From the NCBI GenBank assembly GCA_018715645.1, contig DVLE01000057.1, forward strand, positions 1-44,365: DNA of 44,365 nucleotides. The letters are read 5' to 3'. The position numbers and the translations under genes are program-made. The notes beneath the pieces are model-generated. The model was not told where the DNA came from. It worked only from the letters and a program-made list of their open reading frames with translations, and made no database searches. Every line of letters starts with the position of its first letter. Within the stretch, counting starts at the first letter, position 1. Source of the DNA: Candidatus Merdisoma merdipullorum (lineage in GTDB: Bacteria > Bacillota > Clostridia > Lachnospirales > Lachnospiraceae). Positions 41,439 through 44,365 of the stretch are shown one piece after another.

Positions 41439-43333
41439 GCCTGCGTCCCTCCTTCCTGTACAGATTCGCGGCTTCCGGCTCCGGGGCATACGCCGGTCTG
41501 GTAGCGGGCCGCGCCGCAGCCCTGACACTGCGTCCGGCAGTTGGGCGTCACGACTTCCTCATGCGCTCTCTCCCATTCACGCAGCAGGAATTTTTTGGTT
41601 ACGCCGATGTCGATAAAATCCCAGGGGAAAAGCTCGTCGCTCTTTCTCTGACGCGTCGTATAGAAGGAGGGATCGATTCCGGCTTCATCAAAAGCCTCCT
41701 CCCAGAGATCATTCTTGAAATGCTCGGTCCAGGAATCAAACAGACAGCCCTTTTCATAAGCCAGACGCAAAGCTTTTGCCACTCTCCGGTCTCCGCGGGC
41801 AAAAATTCCTTCCAGCACAGTAAGATCTGCCTCGTGCCAGTTATATTTGATGCTCTTGCGGTTGAGCTGCGCTTTGATTTCCGTATTCACCACATGGGCC
41901 TTTTCCAGAAATTCCTCTTTCGTACACATGCGCGCCCACTGGAAGGGCGTAAAAGGCTTTGGCACAAAGAAGGAAGTGCTGACCGTGATCTGACATTTTC
42001 CATTGCGCTGATCCTTTGGAATCTCATAATAACGGCGGGCAATCTGCTCGGCAAGATGAGCGATTCCCTTCTGATCCTCCTCCGTTTCCGTAGGAAGGCC
42101 CAGCATGAAATACAGCTTTACCTTATTCCAGCCGCCCTCGAAGGCCTGGCCTGCGCCGGACAGGATCACTTCTTCCGTCAATCCTTTATTGATTACGTCC
42201 CTGAGGCGCTGGGAGCCTGCCTCCGGCGCAAAGGTCAGACTGCTTTTGCGCACGTCCTGCACCTTGCTCATGACGTCAAGGGAAAAGGCGTCGATACGAA
42301 GGGAAGGCAGAGAGATATTCACTCCCTTATTTCCAAAGGTATCAATAAGAAACGTCACCAGCTCCTGAAGCTGAGAGTAATCGCTGGAACTTAAGGAGCT
42401 AAGAGAGATCTCCTCATGGCCCGTGCTTTTCAGCATATCCAGAGCAGCCTCCTTCAGCATATCCAGAGAACGCTCTCTGGTGGGACGATACAGCATACCT
42501 GCCTGACAGAAGCGGCAGCCGCGAATACATCCGCGCTGAATCTCCAGAACAACCCGGTCCTGGGTGACCTTGATAAAGGGGACCAGCGGCTTTTTGGGAT
42601 AGTAGGTGTGAGTAAGGTCGGTGACTACCTGTTTTTCCACTTTCCGGGGCGCATGGGGATTCACAGGCTCCATAGAAGCCAGGGTTCCGTCCTCGTGATA
42701 AGTGATTTCATAAAAGGAAGGCACATAGATGCCAGGGATCCCGGCCGCTCTCTCCAGGAATTCCTGCCGACTGCCATTCTTTTCCCGCACCTCCTTATAT
42801 GCGTCGAACAGAGCAAAATAAGAAGTTTCCCCTTCTCCCATATAGAACAGATCAAAAAATTCCGCCAGAGGCTCCGGATTTGAAGCGCAGGGACCGCCGC
42901 CGATAACAATCGGATCCTCCCAGGTCCGGTCTGCGGCGCAAAGTGGAATCCCGCTCAGTTCCAGGATCTGAAGAATGTTCGTATAACACATTTCATATTG
43001 AAGGGTAATTCCAAGAAAATCAAAATCTCTCACGGGATCCTGAGATTCCAGAGCAAACAGCGGAATATTTCTCTCCCGCATGATTTTGTCCAGATCCACC
43101 CAGGGCGAATATACTCTTTCGCACCAGACGTCCTCCCTTTGATTGAACATATCATAGAGGATTTGAATCCCAAGATGGGACATTCCGATTTCGTAAACAT
43201 CAGGAAAGCAAGCGGCTACGCGAAGCGCCACCTTCTCCGGATCCTTCATGACCGCGTTGATCTCATTGCCAAGATACCGCGCCGGCTTGTCGATTTGCAG
43301 CAAAATTTCATCGTTTAAAGCTAGTTTTTTCAC
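41435..43333 (-). CDS. TIGR03960-family radical SAM protein with B12-binding-like N-terminus
   Basis: The 632-aa protein has an N-terminal B12-binding-like Rossmann region (about 35-165, ACFPDVYEIGMSHLGIQILYD) and a radical SAM domain with the cluster motif RGCIRGCRFCQAG (Cys269, Cys273, Cys276). Near the C-terminus is a Cys-rich segment NCRTQCQGCGAARYQTGVC that could hold a further metal site. A DxHxxG cobalamin motif is not evident, so true B12 use is doubtful. The reaction is unknown. It heads the unit with DUF2344 and rng behind a consensus promoter. Confidence 0.92.
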   Translation of the reverse strand: MKKLALNDEILLQIDKPARYLGNEINAVMKDPEKVALRVAACFPDVYEIGMSHLGIQILYDMFNQREDVWCERVYSPWVDLDKIMRERNIPLFALESQDPVRDFDFLGITLQYEMCYTNILQILELSGIPLCAADRTWEDPIVIGGGPCASNPEPLAEFFDLFYMGEGETSYFALFDAYKEVREKNGSRQEFLERAAGIPGIYVPSFYEITYHEDGTLASMEPVNPHAPRKVEKQVVTDLTHTYYPKKPLVPFIKVTQDRVVLEIQRGCIRGCRFCQAGMLYRPTRERSLDMLKEAALDMLKSTGHEEISLSSLSSSDYSQLQELVTFLIDTFGNKGVNISLPSLRIDAFSLDVMSKVQDVRKSSLTFAPEAGSQRLRDVINKGLTEEVILSGAGQAFEGGWNKVKLYFMLGLPTETEEDQKGIAHLAEQIARRYYEIPKDQRNGKCQITVSTSFFVPKPFTPFQWARMCTKEEFLEKAHVVNTEIKAQLNRKSIKYNWHEADLTVLEGIFARGDRRVAKALRLAYEKGCLFDSWTEHFKNDLWEEAFDEAGIDPSFYTTRQRKSDELFPWDFIDIGVTKKFLLREWERAHEEVVTPNCRTQCQGCGAARYQTGVCPGAGSRESVQEGGTQA

Positions 43334-43404
43334 GTTCAGACACCTTTATTTTTCTGTGATTTATATGAGTTCAGTTTCTCAAAGAATTTGATAATTCGTA
43401 TAGA

Positions 43405-43433
43405 ATTGTACTATAGGTGCCAATCGTTGTCAA
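43405..43433 (-). promoter_or_regulatory. Promoter of the radical SAM/rng unit
   Basis: On the minus strand TTGACA (complement of 43428-43433) and TACAAT (complement of 43405-43410) are 17 bases apart. Confidence 0.8.
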
Positions 43434-43468
43434 AACATAATACGAGGAAAATGAAAGAACGGCTTCCA

Positions 43469-43496
43469 TTGCATATTTAGAGATAAGGAGTATAAT
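43469..43496 (+). promoter_or_regulatory. Promoter of the 185-aa membrane protein gene
   Basis: TTGCAT (43469-43474) and TATAAT (43491-43496) are 16 bases apart, 35 bases before the start codon. Confidence 0.7.
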
Positions 43497-43531
43497 AGAA
43501 CTTAACAAAAAATCTTTTAGGGGGAACTAGA

Positions 43532-44089
43532 ATGCAAATTTATCAAAACGCAGCTTCCGGACTCAAAAATATGTTTATAGCAGAGGTTGGTGTTATCATC
43601 TGCTCTGTAGTCGCCATCATTCCTTTCATTGGAATCATTGGAGTGATTGGTTCTCTGGTATTCCTGATTATTTCTTTGATTGGATTAAACAATGCAGGGA
43701 AAGACATTGAGGGATGCAAGACAGCGTTTACACTCAGAATCGTACAGCTTATTGTCAGCATGATAGGCAGTTTCATCGGCGGTACTGTAATAGCTATTAT
43801 TATAAACAATATTCTGGCTCTTTTCATTATCCGGGCAGTATGTTTGTCAGTGGCAGATGTATTGGATACCCTGCAGTACTCAGAAATTGCGGATAAAGGA
43901 CGGCTGGCATGGAAAGTCAATCTGGTATGCTATGTGATTGCCATCATTCTTGCTGTTCTGGAACTTATTCCGTTCGTTGGAATTGTGTTTGCCGTTTTGG
44001 GCGGAATTATTTCTGCGGTCCTGTCTCTGATCGCAGGAATCTTATATATCATCTTTTTGTCAAAAAGCTATAAGGCATTAGAAGCTTAA
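43532..44089 (+). CDS. Multi-pass membrane protein of unknown function
   Basis: The 185-aa protein has about five hydrophobic segments: near residues 17-55 (two, joined by IIGVIGS), 68-105 (two, rich in Ile with GSFIGGTVIAIII) and 130-178 (one or two, with VLELIPFVGIVFAVLGGIISAVLSLIAGI). The PF-(I/V)-GI turn occurs in both the first and last hydrophobic blocks, suggesting an internal repeat. Cytoplasmic loops are short and charged (NNAGKDIEGCKTAF, YSEIADKGRLAWK). I do not recognise a named family. TAGGGGGAAC precedes the start, and an IS element begins eight bases after the stop. Confidence 0.75.
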   Translation: MQIYQNAASGLKNMFIAEVGVIICSVVAIIPFIGIIGVIGSLVFLIISLIGLNNAGKDIEGCKTAFTLRIVQLIVSMIGSFIGGTVIAIIINNILALFIIRAVCLSVADVLDTLQYSEIADKGRLAWKVNLVCYVIAIILAVLELIPFVGIVFAVLGGIISAVLSLIAGILYIIFLSKSYKALEA

Positions 44090-44097
44090 AAGCAATA

Positions 44098-44365
44098 GGG
44101 GCTGTTGCAAAAGTAGATAAATCATCTACTGGAGCAGCAGCTCCACTTTTATGTTTAAAAATAGAAAACGGACTCCGAAGAGTCCGCAATCCATGGTATA
44201 ATTAGATATGACCAGTAACCAAATATACCATAAGAATTATACCGAATTCGGCGAGCCTTATCAACTGGTTTTGCCATTAAATTTAGAAGGTTTGGTTCCT
44301 GATGATGACTCTGTCCGACTGCTCAGCCACGAATTGGAGGAATTAGATTACAGCTTGCTGTATCA
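44098..44365 (+). mobile_element. Left end of an IS1182-family insertion sequence
   Basis: GGGGCTGTTGCAAAA at 44098-44112 is a typical IS1182-type terminal inverted repeat. Two small hairpins follow (AGTAGAT/ATCTACT at 44113-44131 and CGGACTC-CGAA-GAGTCCG at 44169-44186), then a TATAAT (44206-44211) and the transposase start. The right end lies beyond the window. Confidence 0.85.
44218..44365 (+). CDS. IS1182-family transposase, N-terminal part
   Basis: The frame opens at ATG 44218 and runs off the window. The 49 visible residues (QLVLPLNLEGLVPDDDSVRL and LSHELEELDYSLLY) match the start of IS1182-type DDE transposases, which usually begin with such a short helical region before the catalytic core. 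There is no strong ribosome binding site before the ATG. Whether it is complete cannot be seen. Confidence 0.85.

Overview
The window looks like a chromosomal segment of a low-to-mid GC Firmicute of the class Clostridia, most likely family Lachnospiraceae. The evidence is conserved Clostridia gene order (rplU-prp-rpmA-obgE-yhbY-nadD-yqeK-rsfS; paired radical SAM genes plus RNase G), the Prp-cleavable N-terminus of L27, Gram-positive sigma-A promoters, LexA boxes of the GAAC-N4-GTTC type, and a small Cys-containing protein family typical of Lachnospiraceae. Genus cannot be fixed from the sequence alone.

Layout. (1) Bases 1-8.9 kb are accessory DNA: two truncated genes, a serine recombinase with a 53-bp palindrome behind it, then a cyclic-di-GMP-I (GEMM-I) riboswitch with an intrinsic terminator in front of a three-gene unit: an HU-like DNA-binding protein, an unknown 82-aa protein and a 2288-aa sortase-anchored surface protein. 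That protein has repeated Cys/His units, an AT-rich mosaic centre, an SdrD-B-like module and six Cna-B repeats. (2) 8.97-15.3 kb: a phospholipase D-like protein, miaB, a papain/C39-like protein with YfbR and a zinc-ribbon membrane protein in one overlapping unit, and endonuclease IV. (3) 15.3-26.9 kb: a CNNM/CorC membrane protein (minus), a beta-CASP nuclease plus cell-wall amidase, a small Cys-containing protein, nitroreductase, cytidylate-kinase-like protein, dtd-carB, a TtcA-like tRNA thiolase (minus) and cysK. (4) 26.9-31.8 kb: a LexA-controlled YneA-like LysM protein, a 0.9-kb region holding a cobalamin riboswitch on the minus strand with no gene behind it, a tyrosine recombinase, a DUF3048 lipoprotein and lexA. 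(5) 31.8-43.3 kb, all minus strand: the rplU-to-rsfS operon extended by DUF554, Nudix and TPR-like genes; a PatB/MalY aminotransferase; RNase G; and two radical SAM-system genes. (6) 43.5 kb to the end: a membrane protein and the left end of an IS1182-family insertion sequence.

The most interesting points are the c-di-GMP riboswitch that appears to gate a giant adhesin together with an HU-like protein; the orphan cobalamin riboswitch, which may make a short B12-responsive RNA; a 29-nt palindromic leader shared (27/29) by lexA and the C39-like operon 19 kb away; two to three LexA boxes packed around the yneA-like promoter; and a 144-nt nested inverted repeat directly behind a short RNase G.
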